From: Candidatus Panguiarchaeum symbiosum
GTDB lineage: Archaea > Asgardarchaeota > Njordarchaeia > Njordarchaeales > Panguiarchaeaceae
Direction: 5' to 3'
Assembly: GCA_024720975.1 (NCBI GenBank)
Contig: JANJXX010000002.1
Location: forward strand, 1 to 64,000
DNA length: 64,000 bases
This document shows positions 35,753 to 44,057 of this stretch, piece by piece. The notes below the pieces were generated by a model. That model did not search any database. It saw nothing but the letters and a program-made list of their open reading frames with translations, and had not been told where the DNA came from. Position 1 is the first letter of the stretch; each line of letters begins with the position of its first letter. The position numbers and the translations under genes were made by a program.

Positions 35753-35775
35753 TCTTGCCCACCTGAACTCATTTT

Positions 35776-36612
35776 TCAACCTAATGTTTGCTTTAAAACC
35801 AGATCCTTTATTAAGTTTGACCGTTCCTTAAGATCCCTAACAGCTGCTAGAAAATCGTCTATATCTAAAACCCCAGCTCCACTTTTTTGCGTGGCAACGA
35901 GATCATTCTTAGAGATCGCAAGCGTTAATTTATAGCCGGATACAAGCTCTTCTTGATGTGTTGGATCTAGGACTATCTTGTCTAGTATTTTCGCATATGT
36001 TAACTGTATTGGCATTAGCTCAATATTAAGACTTAGGGGCTTTGTTTCATTTTTTAAAATCACTGGACCCTTGTCCCCTATTTCAACTTTGGGTATCCTC
36101 GTTGTTAATAAGGCACCTAATGTTGCATAGAAGGCTGCATCAACTAGATTTCCGTGGTCATTTATAGGGTATATATCAATAAACATAACGTATACGTACT
36201 TCTCAGGCTCGACGACCAGGTCCTCTAATTTGATGAAGTTTGAACTTCTTATTGATCTATCAACAACACGCGCATATTCTATTCCAATTTCATTGGGAGG
36301 GCCTAATTCAAAGCTGGGCGAGGCTATTGGCATTGTTTCCATGTTGACAACAAACGCCCCTTGATTGGGTGTATCAGGGTAGGGCGGTCCAACTGATATT
36401 TTTATGCCTGCAAGCACTGAAGTCTTGCCTAGTTTTGCTATGCATGATCCCTCCGCTTTTTCGATGCAATTTGGTATTAGCTCTAGTTTACGCATTTCTA
36501 GAAGATCTCTCCCATCTAATCTTTTGCCTCTACTTATGTGGCTAAATATGCTCTCCTTCTCTATGTTAGAAAGAAATTCGCGGTGAATCGAAGACAAGAA
36601 TTCCGAGGCCAT
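35776..36612 (-). CDS. rrp42: Exosome subunit Rrp42
   Basis: RNase PH-fold subunit that forms the hexameric ring with Rrp41 but lacks the catalytic residues. Recognised from SRGKRLDGRDLLEMRKLEL, GSCIAKLGKTSVLAGIKI and the long insertion GPPNEIGIEYARVVDRSIR. Start ATG preceded by GGAGATTAAT. Two bases separate it from rrp41. Confidence 0.94.
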   Translation of the reverse strand: MASEFLSSIHREFLSNIEKESIFSHISRGKRLDGRDLLEMRKLELIPNCIEKAEGSCIAKLGKTSVLAGIKISVGPPYPDTPNQGAFVVNMETMPIASPSFELGPPNEIGIEYARVVDRSIRSSNFIKLEDLVVEPEKYVYVMFIDIYPINDHGNLVDAAFYATLGALLTTRIPKVEIGDKGPVILKNETKPLSLNIELMPIQLTYAKILDKIVLDPTHQEELVSGYKLTLAISKNDLVATQKSGAGVLDIDDFLAAVRDLKERSNLIKDLVLKQTLG

Positions 36613-36613
36613 A

Positions 36614-37357
36614 TTAATCTCCGGTTTTCGTTGACGACAAGTAATACTCCTTAAGCGCTTTCTTTTGAAGTTCGTATATTTGATCTATAGCCTTAATTGC
36701 CGTTGATAAAATTTCGGATAATCTATCTATCGGAAGGCGATGATCTGACTGAAGAAGAGTTATTTTTCTGTATGCAGGTAACATCGCTATTGGAATGTCA
36801 GCACATAATTCATCCTCGATAGAACAAACATCGACTACGATATTTCCATAGCAATAACCAACAGCCACGGAGGTGACAAGATCACGCAAAGGAATACCTG
36901 CTTGCGCTAGGGCTAATGAGGCAGCGTTTATACTTGCTGTCCGTGTCCCAGCGTCCGCTTGTAGTACTAAACAATATACTTTTATCATCATTCTGGGAAA
37001 TTCCTCAAGAAGAATTGACGGTTCTAGAGCTTCTCTTATAACTTTCGAAAGTTCTACTTCTCTCCTTGAGGGTGTGGGACTTTTTCTTTCTTCTGTAGAA
37101 AAGGTGCACATTCTATAGGCTACATCTAAAACGGCACGCTCGGGGTCTGCTATGTATGCAGGAACACATTCAGTTGGTCCACGTACAACGCAGAGAACCT
37201 TAGTGTGTCCCATTTCGAATAGACAAGAGCCCTCAGCCCTCTCTACAATTCCTAGTCTTATATTTATGGGACGTAACTCAGTAAATGCACGTCCATCTAC
37301 TCTCTTTCCACTTTCTAATATTTTCTTAAACTCCTCTTCACTTATCTTTAAACTCAC
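36614..37357 (-). CDS. rrp41: Exosome subunit Rrp41 (catalytic)
   Basis: Catalytic RNase PH subunit that degrades RNA 3' to 5' using phosphate. Motifs: SGKRVDGRAFTELRPI, GSCLFEMGHTKVLCVVRGP, the phosphate-site GTRTASINAASLALAQAG, and CADIPIAMLP with the acidic catalytic residue. The start is a GTG (37357) six bases after GGGGCGA and adjoining the rrp4 stop. Confidence 0.94.
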   Translation of the reverse strand: MSLKISEEEFKKILESGKRVDGRAFTELRPINIRLGIVERAEGSCLFEMGHTKVLCVVRGPTECVPAYIADPERAVLDVAYRMCTFSTEERKSPTPSRREVELSKVIREALEPSILLEEFPRMMIKVYCLVLQADAGTRTASINAASLALAQAGIPLRDLVTSVAVGYCYGNIVVDVCSIEDELCADIPIAMLPAYRKITLLQSDHRLPIDRLSEILSTAIKAIDQIYELQKKALKEYYLSSTKTGD

Positions 37358-38073
37358 TAAGATTCGCCCCTTTGAATCTTATGCATGCCTTTCATCAAGA
37401 AGTCTTCAATTTTCTTTGTTAATCCCTGCAAGTGTGCTAATTTCTCAATTCTCTTAATTGTTTGCTCTACTAATTCCTCAATCTCAGGTTTTTCTGCACG
37501 CACCCAGATAATACCATTTGTCCCAACCTTAACCTCTGCTTTAGTTATCCTTTTAATAGTCTCTAACATCGAACCCTTAGCACCAATCAAGCGCGGCACT
37601 TTAGCGGGATTTATCGATATTAACCTTCCTTTTTCGAGTTTCCCGTAACCAGAATCTCGACAACTTAAAATGGGGGCCAAGCCCCTTTCAACATACATAA
37701 CTTTAGTATACACAACATCACCAACTTTTAGATAATCCGTTGGAAGCTCCTTGCTCGGATCAAGAGGTCTTTTTAGGTATTCTGATGCATCTAGACGCCC
37801 TTTCCATACGTAATTTATCTCTAATAACCAGTAAGTTAGCGCATAATCAACAACGATTCCTATAACGCTGTCTCCTTGCTTGGGTATGTATTTTCCCACC
37901 AGTGGTACGACATTTATTTCTCGACCCTTAGCACTCACTAGGCTTATTCGTGTTGCAACAGTTTTTCCATCTGGTCTGACTATCGTACCAGTTCCCTTTA
38001 TCGTATAGTGTGCTGGATCCTCGACTATTACTTCACCGGGTACAACTATGCGATACTTAGTTTGTTCATTCAT
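37357..38073 (-). CDS. rrp4: Exosome subunit Rrp4 (RNA-binding cap)
   Basis: Cap protein with an N-terminal domain (VVPGEVIVEDPAHYTIKGTG), an S1 domain (GDSVIGIVVDYALTYWLLEI) and a C-terminal KH domain (VPRLIGAKGSMLETIKRIT). The GAKGS loop is the KH GxxG motif. Length 238, normal. Second gene of the SBDS-Rrp4-Rrp41-Rrp42 series. Confidence 0.94.
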   Translation of the reverse strand: MNEQTKYRIVVPGEVIVEDPAHYTIKGTGTIVRPDGKTVATRISLVSAKGREINVVPLVGKYIPKQGDSVIGIVVDYALTYWLLEINYVWKGRLDASEYLKRPLDPSKELPTDYLKVGDVVYTKVMYVERGLAPILSCRDSGYGKLEKGRLISINPAKVPRLIGAKGSMLETIKRITKAEVKVGTNGIIWVRAEKPEIEELVEQTIKRIEKLAHLQGLTKKIEDFLMKGMHKIQRGES

Positions 38074-38105
38074 TGCTAGTTCCCATCAAGAGAGATAAAC
38101 CTTTG

Positions 38106-38951
38106 TCATAGGCGTTTTCTTGATATAATTTCAATTTTAGCTTGACCCCTTGTAGAGTTTGTTAGCAAATTGTTAAACTGCAAGAAGACCCCTGCGGGTA
38201 CTTCTATAACTGCGCGCAAACTCCCATCTTCTAGCCATTGCTGTTCTATGAATGTTCCCAAATTAGTTAGTTTACCATATAGGGGCCCCACAAATTCGGC
38301 CGGAATATGTATTCTGGTAGATATTATCTCTAACTTTATTGGTAAGATTTCTTGGAGGGATTTAATTACAATCGGAATCAATTCCTTGATGTCAAGGAGA
38401 GGATCTAGCTTCACTCCTTTTACGGCTCGAACCTTTTTTAATGCCTCATCTAGTTGCTGAGGCAAGTATGGCGCATTAGTCGCGGGATTGACTGCATATT
38501 TTTGAATGTACTTAAGAATCTCAGACATTTTTTCTTCGATTAACTTGTCCCTAATTGGCTCGGGAATTTTTACAAACCCCTTTTCTAGAACAATCTTGGC
38601 AGCCTCATGGTGTATTTTTTCATCGTTCCATCTCATCAATTCCTCCTCAAGTTTTTTCTTCTCATCTTCAGTAAGTTCCCTCGAAAGTTTCTTTTGAGCT
38701 TTTTCGATTGCCACTTCAAGTAGCATTTTGCGCAGTAGTTCAGTGGAAGCCAAAATACCCTTATTTACATCACTAAATACATAGGGATGCTCAATAACAG
38801 TATCGATATCGACACTTTCACCCTTTTTGTATCTTATGGCGTCGTTAGTATTCACGACAACATAGAATTTCTCTCCCCATCTTTCATAAACAACAAAAGT
38901 AAATTTCTCCCCCAGGTCTAATCTACCCCAAGCGCCACGCCATCTAGACAT
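38106..38951 (-). CDS. SBDS homologue, ribosome maturation factor
   Basis: Archaeal SBDS/Sdo1 acts in 60S-type subunit maturation. All three domains are visible: the N-terminal FYSH domain (FTFVVYERWGEKFYVVVNT), the helical middle (LSRELTEDEKKKLEEEL), and the ferredoxin-like C-terminus (PIKLEIISTRIHIPAE). The start is the ATG at 38951, six bases after AGGTGG. A longer frame to 39032 overlaps the neighbouring membrane gene. At about 281 residues it is longer than typical archaeal SBDS (about 235), because of an added stretch in the middle helical part. Confidence 0.92.
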   Translation of the reverse strand: MSRWRGAWGRLDLGEKFTFVVYERWGEKFYVVVNTNDAIRYKKGESVDIDTVIEHPYVFSDVNKGILASTELLRKMLLEVAIEKAQKKLSRELTEDEKKKLEEELMRWNDEKIHHEAAKIVLEKGFVKIPEPIRDKLIEEKMSEILKYIQKYAVNPATNAPYLPQQLDEALKKVRAVKGVKLDPLLDIKELIPIVIKSLQEILPIKLEIISTRIHIPAEFVGPLYGKLTNLGTFIEQQWLEDGSLRAVIEVPAGVFLQFNNLLTNSTRGQAKIEIISRKRL

Positions 38952-38961
38952 CCATCGCCAC

Positions 38962-39330
38962 CTATTCACTGTACAATATGTATAGTATGGCAAAAACACT
39001 CGAGGCAGCGAATACGTACAAGAAGCGGCCAAGAACTCCTAGTGCTAGCATGTACAATATTAATGGGATGTATGAAAACCCTATTGTTATTATTCCAGGC
39101 TCTCGGTTCATGTATTCGGCAATGCATCCAAAGAGTACCAGAGAAAACAGGAAAGCAAACCACAGTATAACGAGCTGTAGAGTTATAATCGCATAGTATA
39201 TCCATCCACCACTCCCTATAACTCCGTATTGTTTTGCAGAAACCCATATTGTTGCGGCAATGATTAGTGAAGTAATCAACCCTACGAACGATATAAATGC
39301 TGATCGCTTTAATTCAATCCTTGTGACCAT
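38962..39330 (-). CDS. Small multi-pass membrane protein
   Basis: 122 residues with four predicted membrane helices: FISFVGLITSLIIAATIW, YYAIITLQLVILWFAFLFSL, IGFSYIPLILYMLALGVLG and LYVFAASSVFAILYIL. Its ATG is six bases after GTGA, and its stop is just ahead of the SBDS start. Not recognised. Its place inside a translation/RNA operon may be accidental. Confidence 0.75.
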   Translation of the reverse strand: MVTRIELKRSAFISFVGLITSLIIAATIWVSAKQYGVIGSGGWIYYAIITLQLVILWFAFLFSLVLFGCIAEYMNREPGIITIGFSYIPLILYMLALGVLGRFLYVFAASSVFAILYILYSE

Positions 39331-39355
39331 TTAGACTCACTTCAATTATCTTAAG

Positions 39356-39586
39356 TTAAGTGAATTTTCTGACGCTTGGAACCTTCCAGTATCTTCTATA
39401 GAATATTCGGTACCTCAGATAGTAAGGTTGCCTCCATCGGTACTCTCGGAGACGCGGAGATCGCCCGTAGCCACAAGCGGCACAGTATTTATGCCTAACA
39501 TTGTAGGCACGTTTACCACATCTACGGCATCTTATGTGCGTTTTACCTTGATTTTTCTGACCAAAACTTGGTGTTCCTTTCGTCAT
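39356..39586 (-). CDS. rpl37e: Large subunit ribosomal protein eL37
   Basis: Zinc-ribbon protein with [20 protein letters not shown], then CRRCG and CAACG pairs, basic throughout. The start is the ATG at 39586, five bases after AGGTGA; the ORF extends three codons further. At 76 residues it is longer than the usual 55-65, with a basic aromatic tail ([18 protein letters not shown]). It directly follows the Lsm gene, a conserved archaeal pair. Confidence 0.95.
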   Translation of the reverse strand: MTKGTPSFGQKNQGKTHIRCRRCGKRAYNVRHKYCAACGYGRSPRLREYRWRQPYYLRYRIFYRRYWKVPSVRKFT

Positions 39587-39595
39587 GGAGCTCAC

Positions 39596-39859
39596 CTACT
39601 TTTCTTCGCCTTTAGATTTGTACTCGAGGAATGGAAATACTATGAAAATGACTACGTCCCCTCGCACTACTACATGTCCCAGAGACTTAAACGAGCCATC
39701 ATCTAGTATTTGCTGCGCATCACCTAGAGTTAAATTCAAGTGAACATCAAAACCCTTCAATTTGCCTCTTATGTACTTATTTCCCTTGACTTTAACAACA
39801 ACATTATTTTCTAGGGACCAAACGAGTGCCTCTTTAGGCTTTAATGCTGCTTCCGACAT
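39596..39859 (-). CDS. Sm-like (Lsm) RNA-binding protein
   Basis: Archaeal Sm protein forming heptameric RNA-binding rings. Sm1 motif: NNVVVKVKGNKYIRGKLKGFDVHLNLTL; Sm2: LGHVVVRGDVVIFI. Length 87. The start ATG lies 10 bases after GGGTC. First gene of the unit that runs on to eL37. Confidence 0.92.
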   Translation of the reverse strand: MSEAALKPKEALVWSLENNVVVKVKGNKYIRGKLKGFDVHLNLTLGDAQQILDDGSFKSLGHVVVRGDVVIFIVFPFLEYKSKGEEK

Positions 39860-39924
39860 TTTAAGACCCTTTGTATAATTGGATACTCAATTATGGATTA
39901 AAGCCACTACCTTAAGACCCTTAA

Positions 39925-41178
39925 TCAAACAATGAAATTAAATGCAAAAATTGTTAATATAACCACAGAGATTATCAAGAGTATTCGAAAGCCAAGTTTA
40001 CCATAATTTTCTATAAACACAGAGGCTAACCAATTAAAGCCATCTAGAAAGAATATCGGAAGTGAATTTACGACAAATATTAAGAACTCCAACATCGAAT
40101 TTATTAGAAGGAAGTAAACTATGTCAAACATCATACTGTCACTTATTAACGAAAAATTGCTTTTGATGTACTGTTGCATTAGAATACCTATGTATGGTTT
40201 GCCATTTTCCTCGGCTAGCACGATGTAAAATGTTTTTTCTAATCCCGCCCGTAGAACTGTTATTGATATATTGTCACCAGGACGAAATCTTAGAAGGACC
40301 TCTTGAAATTCTTTAATCGTCCTAACACGTTGCTCTGCTAACCTTATTATTATATCCTCTACCTGGAGACCATAAATGTACGCTGGACTGTTGTTATCTA
40401 CAGCCAAAATCTTAATGCCGTATTCCTCGTAAACCCCAGTGAGCTTAAAACTATATAATGTGCCTGCAAATGCAAGCATCAAGATTATGTTTGCAAAAAC
40501 ACCAGCAGCGACGATTTTCCTAAACTTTTTTAGCAATGCTTTACTGTTCGTTTTAAGCGACACTTCTTCCTCTGAGCTTGACTTGTTACTTTTAACTTCA
40601 CTAGTGGCGCTGCTTTTAGTATATCTGTCCAACACTTGTTGGAGCTCATCTTCTATATCTAGCTCAACGAAACCCCCACCAAAGCCGATTGATATCAGTA
40701 ATCCTGCAGATTTTATCCTCTTATCTTCTGCCACAGCAACAGCGCCATGGAAAATCTCATGCGTTATCACTGCTATGGCGAAGCCAAGGAATATGATGAT
40801 TAGAAATTTGCCTAGTGGTATGGTTATGAAGGGAATAACTAACTCAAATCTAGATCCTATTGGTAGACCCATGAACTCCATGTAAAAGTTTGTGAATAGG
40901 GCAATAGTGTTGATTGAAATGTAGGAGATACTTAGTGTCATTATAAACGGAAAAGTTCGATTAGCGACCGAACCAAGATATTTCCAAAAGTCTTTATATT
41001 TTATTCCAACATATTCAATGAACTTTTTGAATTTATCACTTTGATAGACTACGATAAGAGGATAAATCTTTAAACGCCCCCTATTCTGTTTGAATTTCTT
41101 CCAGATTATTGATAATGCTATCCAGGTGACAACGAGCAAAATTACTGGATGAATGCCATTAACTAATTTTTCGCTCAT
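39925..41178 (-). CDS. Site-2-type membrane metalloprotease (M50) with PDZ domain
   Basis: Intramembrane zinc protease. The zinc motif HEIFH is in AVITHEIFHGAVAVAED near residue 137, and the third ligand is the Asp in NSLPIFFLDGFNWLAS near residue 385. A PDZ domain (SPAYIYGLQVEDIIIRLAEQ) lies between, about residues 265-330. Six membrane helices surround it, with an acidic Ser-rich linker around residue 195-210. Homologues cleave anti-sigma-like or membrane regulators; no target is visible here. The ATG follows the stop of the upstream gene closely. Confidence 0.88.
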   Translation of the reverse strand: MSEKLVNGIHPVILLVVTWIALSIIWKKFKQNRGRLKIYPLIVVYQSDKFKKFIEYVGIKYKDFWKYLGSVANRTFPFIMTLSISYISINTIALFTNFYMEFMGLPIGSRFELVIPFITIPLGKFLIIIFLGFAIAVITHEIFHGAVAVAEDKRIKSAGLLISIGFGGGFVELDIEDELQQVLDRYTKSSATSEVKSNKSSSEEEVSLKTNSKALLKKFRKIVAAGVFANIILMLAFAGTLYSFKLTGVYEEYGIKILAVDNNSPAYIYGLQVEDIIIRLAEQRVRTIKEFQEVLLRFRPGDNISITVLRAGLEKTFYIVLAEENGKPYIGILMQQYIKSNFSLISDSMMFDIVYFLLINSMLEFLIFVVNSLPIFFLDGFNWLASVFIENYGKLGFRILLIISVVILTIFAFNFIV

Positions 41179-41181
41179 TCG

Positions 41182-42249
41182 TTAGCGCCTAATAACGGCT
41201 CGTGCCTGCATAAGGATGTTGGTTACAGTCAACAGCTTACACGCTTCAGCGACATTAAGTATCTCTTGAAGTACTAAATCTGAGACAAATTCTATTGTGC
41301 GATCCAAAACTATCTGAGCGAATTTTTTGTTAGAAAGCTCCTGGATTATTGTTGCAAAGACTTCTGAGTTTGATATGAAGTATGCCATTATCGGATTTTT
41401 ATGTATGTCAAAGACTCCGCTAAAGTTCTTGGCTAACAGATCGAGTATTAATTCCTGGATTCTTGTAGGAACATCAAAATTGTGGAGTATTAACCATCGT
41501 GCGGCCACTAGAATTCTCTTTAATACCATGCTTTCGAAGTTCTCGCTAATCTTATTGATATCATGTTCGTTTAATCCTTCTCTTAAGAGAGCCTTTGATC
41601 TGGCTATAATATCATACGTATATATACTTTCCATATCCTGATCAATCTTGAGCGATATATCTCTGAGATTGCTTACTAAAGGAAGCAACAAGTTTTGTAC
41701 ATTTTCATATGAAAGTTTATTGAATGCTGCCCAGGCAGCGTCCATTATCGGCACTAGGAACTCTACTTTCAGTGATTCTATGTCTACTTTGGATATCACC
41801 CTAAGTAAAAAGTTTAATCCCCTTAGCAATACTGTCATACCTATTCCTTTAATTCCGGCTAGAGCTTCCAATGCCCTTGCTGTGGGGTATATGATGCCGA
41901 AGTATAAATCGTCGTCCAATACTATTGGACTTCCCGTCTGTAGATCATCTGCACGGTTATCAGATGTTAAAATCCAGGCACCATCTAGAGGGTCTGTAGA
42001 TGGTTGTGCTAGTCTACTTTTTCTTTGTAGTGAGAGAAGATGATTAAGCACAAAGCTTAAGAAGTTAGAGACATTGGGCACCTCCATAAGATATCTCAAT
42101 GCTAGTATTAGAAAGTTAGTCGTTGCAAGCTTTTCTTGGATTGCATCCTCAGCGTCGTTATTTTTGAAGAATTTCCTGTAGATTAAGTAGTCAAGGAACT
42201 CAGCCAGTGTGGAAGTGGCTAATTTGACGATCGTACGTTCACGTGCTAT
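41182..42249 (-). CDS. Unrecognised helical protein, probable ATA start
   Basis: A helical protein of about 355 residues with no recognised family. The frame stays open and clearly coding 50 codons upstream of the first standard start (TTG 42099): the added sequence includes STLAEFLDYLIYRKFF and ATTNFLILALRYLMEV. No ATG, GTG or TTG lies in frame between the stop at 42267-42265 and 42099. An ATA codon at 42249 sits exactly six bases after GGTGG, giving an M-A-R-E-R-T start. The gene ends four bases before the site-2 protease, so the two are likely co-translated; it may be a partner or regulator of the protease. HEAT-like or other helical repeat character is possible but unproven. Confidence 0.75.
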   Translation of the reverse strand: MARERTIVKLATSTLAEFLDYLIYRKFFKNNDAEDAIQEKLATTNFLILALRYLMEVPNVSNFLSFVLNHLLSLQRKSRLAQPSTDPLDGAWILTSDNRADDLQTGSPIVLDDDLYFGIIYPTARALEALAGIKGIGMTVLLRGLNFLLRVISKVDIESLKVEFLVPIMDAAWAAFNKLSYENVQNLLLPLVSNLRDISLKIDQDMESIYTYDIIARSKALLREGLNEHDINKISENFESMVLKRILVAARWLILHNFDVPTRIQELILDLLAKNFSGVFDIHKNPIMAYFISNSEVFATIIQELSNKKFAQIVLDRTIEFVSDLVLQEILNVAEACKLLTVTNILMQARAVIRR

Positions 42250-42347
42250 TTCCGCCCACCAACTCTATCCTTCTTTAATGTTTAGTATCTTAACGCATTA
42301 TTACTATATTAGGGCCATGAGAGAATATAATGCGGTTCATGAAAGCA

Positions 42348-42363
42348 CTGGCATGATTGCCAG
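42348..42363. other. Short perfect hairpin upstream of trpS
   Basis: ctggca-tgat-tgccag forms a six-base-pair stem with a four-base loop about 70 bases before the trpS start. It could be a leader structure, but transcription start is unknown. Confidence 0.25.
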
Positions 42364-42429
42364 CCTAAGGACTTGCTATCGCATTTGTTCATTATCCTTT
42401 GATCCCTCTTAGAGTTGGGTGCAAAGAGG

Positions 42430-43482
42430 ATGACAACCCTAGAAAAAGTTAGTGGCGACCTCGAACGAATGTATGCGCAGTTTCAGATAAAACCTATGTC
42501 TGACATAGCAAGTATACTGCCACCAAATAGATACCTCGAAATGGGCATACTAATAGCTCACCGAGACCTAGACGAAGTGCTAAGAGAAAGAACCTGGGCC
42601 ATAGTCTCAGGCCGCGGTCCAAGTGGACCAATGCACTTAGGACATATTTTGGTGTTTGAGTTGGTCGCCTGGTTTCAGCGCACATTTGATGTTTACGCGT
42701 TTATTCCTTTATCGGATGATGAAAAATATGTCTTTGGTAAGATAGATGATTTGCATGACGCACATACGTGGGCCATAGATAATGCTAGGTGGATTGCTTC
42801 TCTGGGGTTTAATCCAAAGAAGACCCGCATCTACATATCTTCGACTCATCCTTGGGTTTACCGTTATTCTGTTTTTATATCGAGGTACCTAACTTTATCG
42901 ACAGTTAAAAACGCATTAGGAGCAGATGACTCTAAAAACATTGGAATCCCCTTTTACGCCGCTGTACAAATTGCACATATACTCCAACCAACAATTGATT
43001 ATGGTCTTAGAACCTTGGTTCCCATTGGTCTAGACCAGGATGTATTTATGAGACTTACCAGGGACGTTGCGGAAAAGTTGAAGTTGAAAAAACCTGCCAG
43101 TGTGTATGTGAAGTTCCTGTCTGGTTTGAAAAAGGTGCCCATGTCGAGTTCGATACCAGAAACTGCGATATACCTGACGGACGACGATTATACGATATTT
43201 AATAAAATAATGCGTGCCCATTCTGGAGGAGCTATATCAACTGTTCATCAAAGAATTCAGGGAGGAAATCCTAATGATTGTGTGATTTTTGAATGGCTTC
43301 AGGCATTCTACTTTAGAAGTAAGAGAGAGTCAGATGAGTACGCCTATATCTGCAAAACCGGCCAGATCATTTGTGGTTACGATTGCAGAATTCTCGCATA
43401 TAAGGCGATAAAGCATTATCTTGATTGGCTTCGTAGGAAATATGAAAAAACGAATCTTGAGCAATTTATCTGGAAACCTTAG
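42430..43482 (+). CDS. trpS: Tryptophanyl-tRNA synthetase
   Basis: Class I synthetase, archaeal/eukaryotic type. The HIGH motif is GPMHLGHI, the KMSKS motif is KVPMSSSIPETAIYL, and the region IGLDQDVFMRLTRDVAEKL is diagnostic of TrpRS. The start is the ATG at 42430, eight bases after GGTG; a TTG at 42415 is less likely. Length (350) is normal. It is divergent from the unknown gene at 41182-42249. Confidence 0.94.
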   Translation: MTTLEKVSGDLERMYAQFQIKPMSDIASILPPNRYLEMGILIAHRDLDEVLRERTWAIVSGRGPSGPMHLGHILVFELVAWFQRTFDVYAFIPLSDDEKYVFGKIDDLHDAHTWAIDNARWIASLGFNPKKTRIYISSTHPWVYRYSVFISRYLTLSTVKNALGADDSKNIGIPFYAAVQIAHILQPTIDYGLRTLVPIGLDQDVFMRLTRDVAEKLKLKKPASVYVKFLSGLKKVPMSSSIPETAIYLTDDDYTIFNKIMRAHSGGAISTVHQRIQGGNPNDCVIFEWLQAFYFRSKRESDEYAYICKTGQIICGYDCRILAYKAIKHYLDWLRRKYEKTNLEQFIWKP

Positions 43483-43695
43483 GGGACACTTTATTGACAT
43501 CAATTACAAATTAACCTTTGTGTCGTTACCTAGAGAACCAAGCTTAAACTTTACCTTGCCTTAGGACAAACCCCGAGATGAATTCAATAGAAGAAACCAG
43601 ATACATTCTACTTTTACTCTTGCGCATTTATTCATACTTCGTGCTGCGCTCCGACGCCATAGGTATCCAAGAATTTCAAAGTCAAATGCGAATTT

Positions 43696-43932
43696 CTATT
43701 TTTCTTGAGTTACTATCAGCCAGGACCCTACTTTCCTTATTTTGTATTCCTTTGAGAGCTTTCTTGTAATAAATTGCAGTCCTCTTTGTCCTTTCAGCTC
43801 TTTCTTCAAGACCCTTAGACGAACAATTGCGTATGGACTATGCTTTAATTCCTGCTCGATTCTTTCCTTTAAACGCTTATATACTTGCCCTAGTAGATCA
43901 GAAAGCGAGTTCTCGTCCGATTCAGGCTCCAT
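43696..43932 (-). CDS. Small unrecognised protein
   Basis: 78 residues: an acidic N-terminus (MEPESDENS), two helices (LLGQVYKRLKERIEQEL) and a basic C-terminal part (LKKELKGQRGLQFITRKLSK) ending in two strands (IRKVGSWLIV), compatible with a small winged helix. The ATG is preceded by a weak GGTAAT. No clear family; reality is moderately supported by codon-like composition and an AT-rich promoter region. Confidence 0.5.
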   Translation of the reverse strand: MEPESDENSLSDLLGQVYKRLKERIEQELKHSPYAIVRLRVLKKELKGQRGLQFITRKLSKEYKIRKVGSWLIVTQEK

Positions 43933-44057
43933 AGCTTAATTACCAATTTTAATTTGACTGGGAATAGTGTTGATATCCCCAAAAAGTTTATGATGAACAA
44001 AATTTGTGGTTCTGAATCATTCATATAATAGTCGATAACCCTAATAAATTCATGCAG

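Noticed and set aside
42209-42412. 67-codon plus-strand frame before trpS
   Set aside because: Antisense to the 5' end of the ATA-start gene and through the trpS leader; composition is not protein-like.
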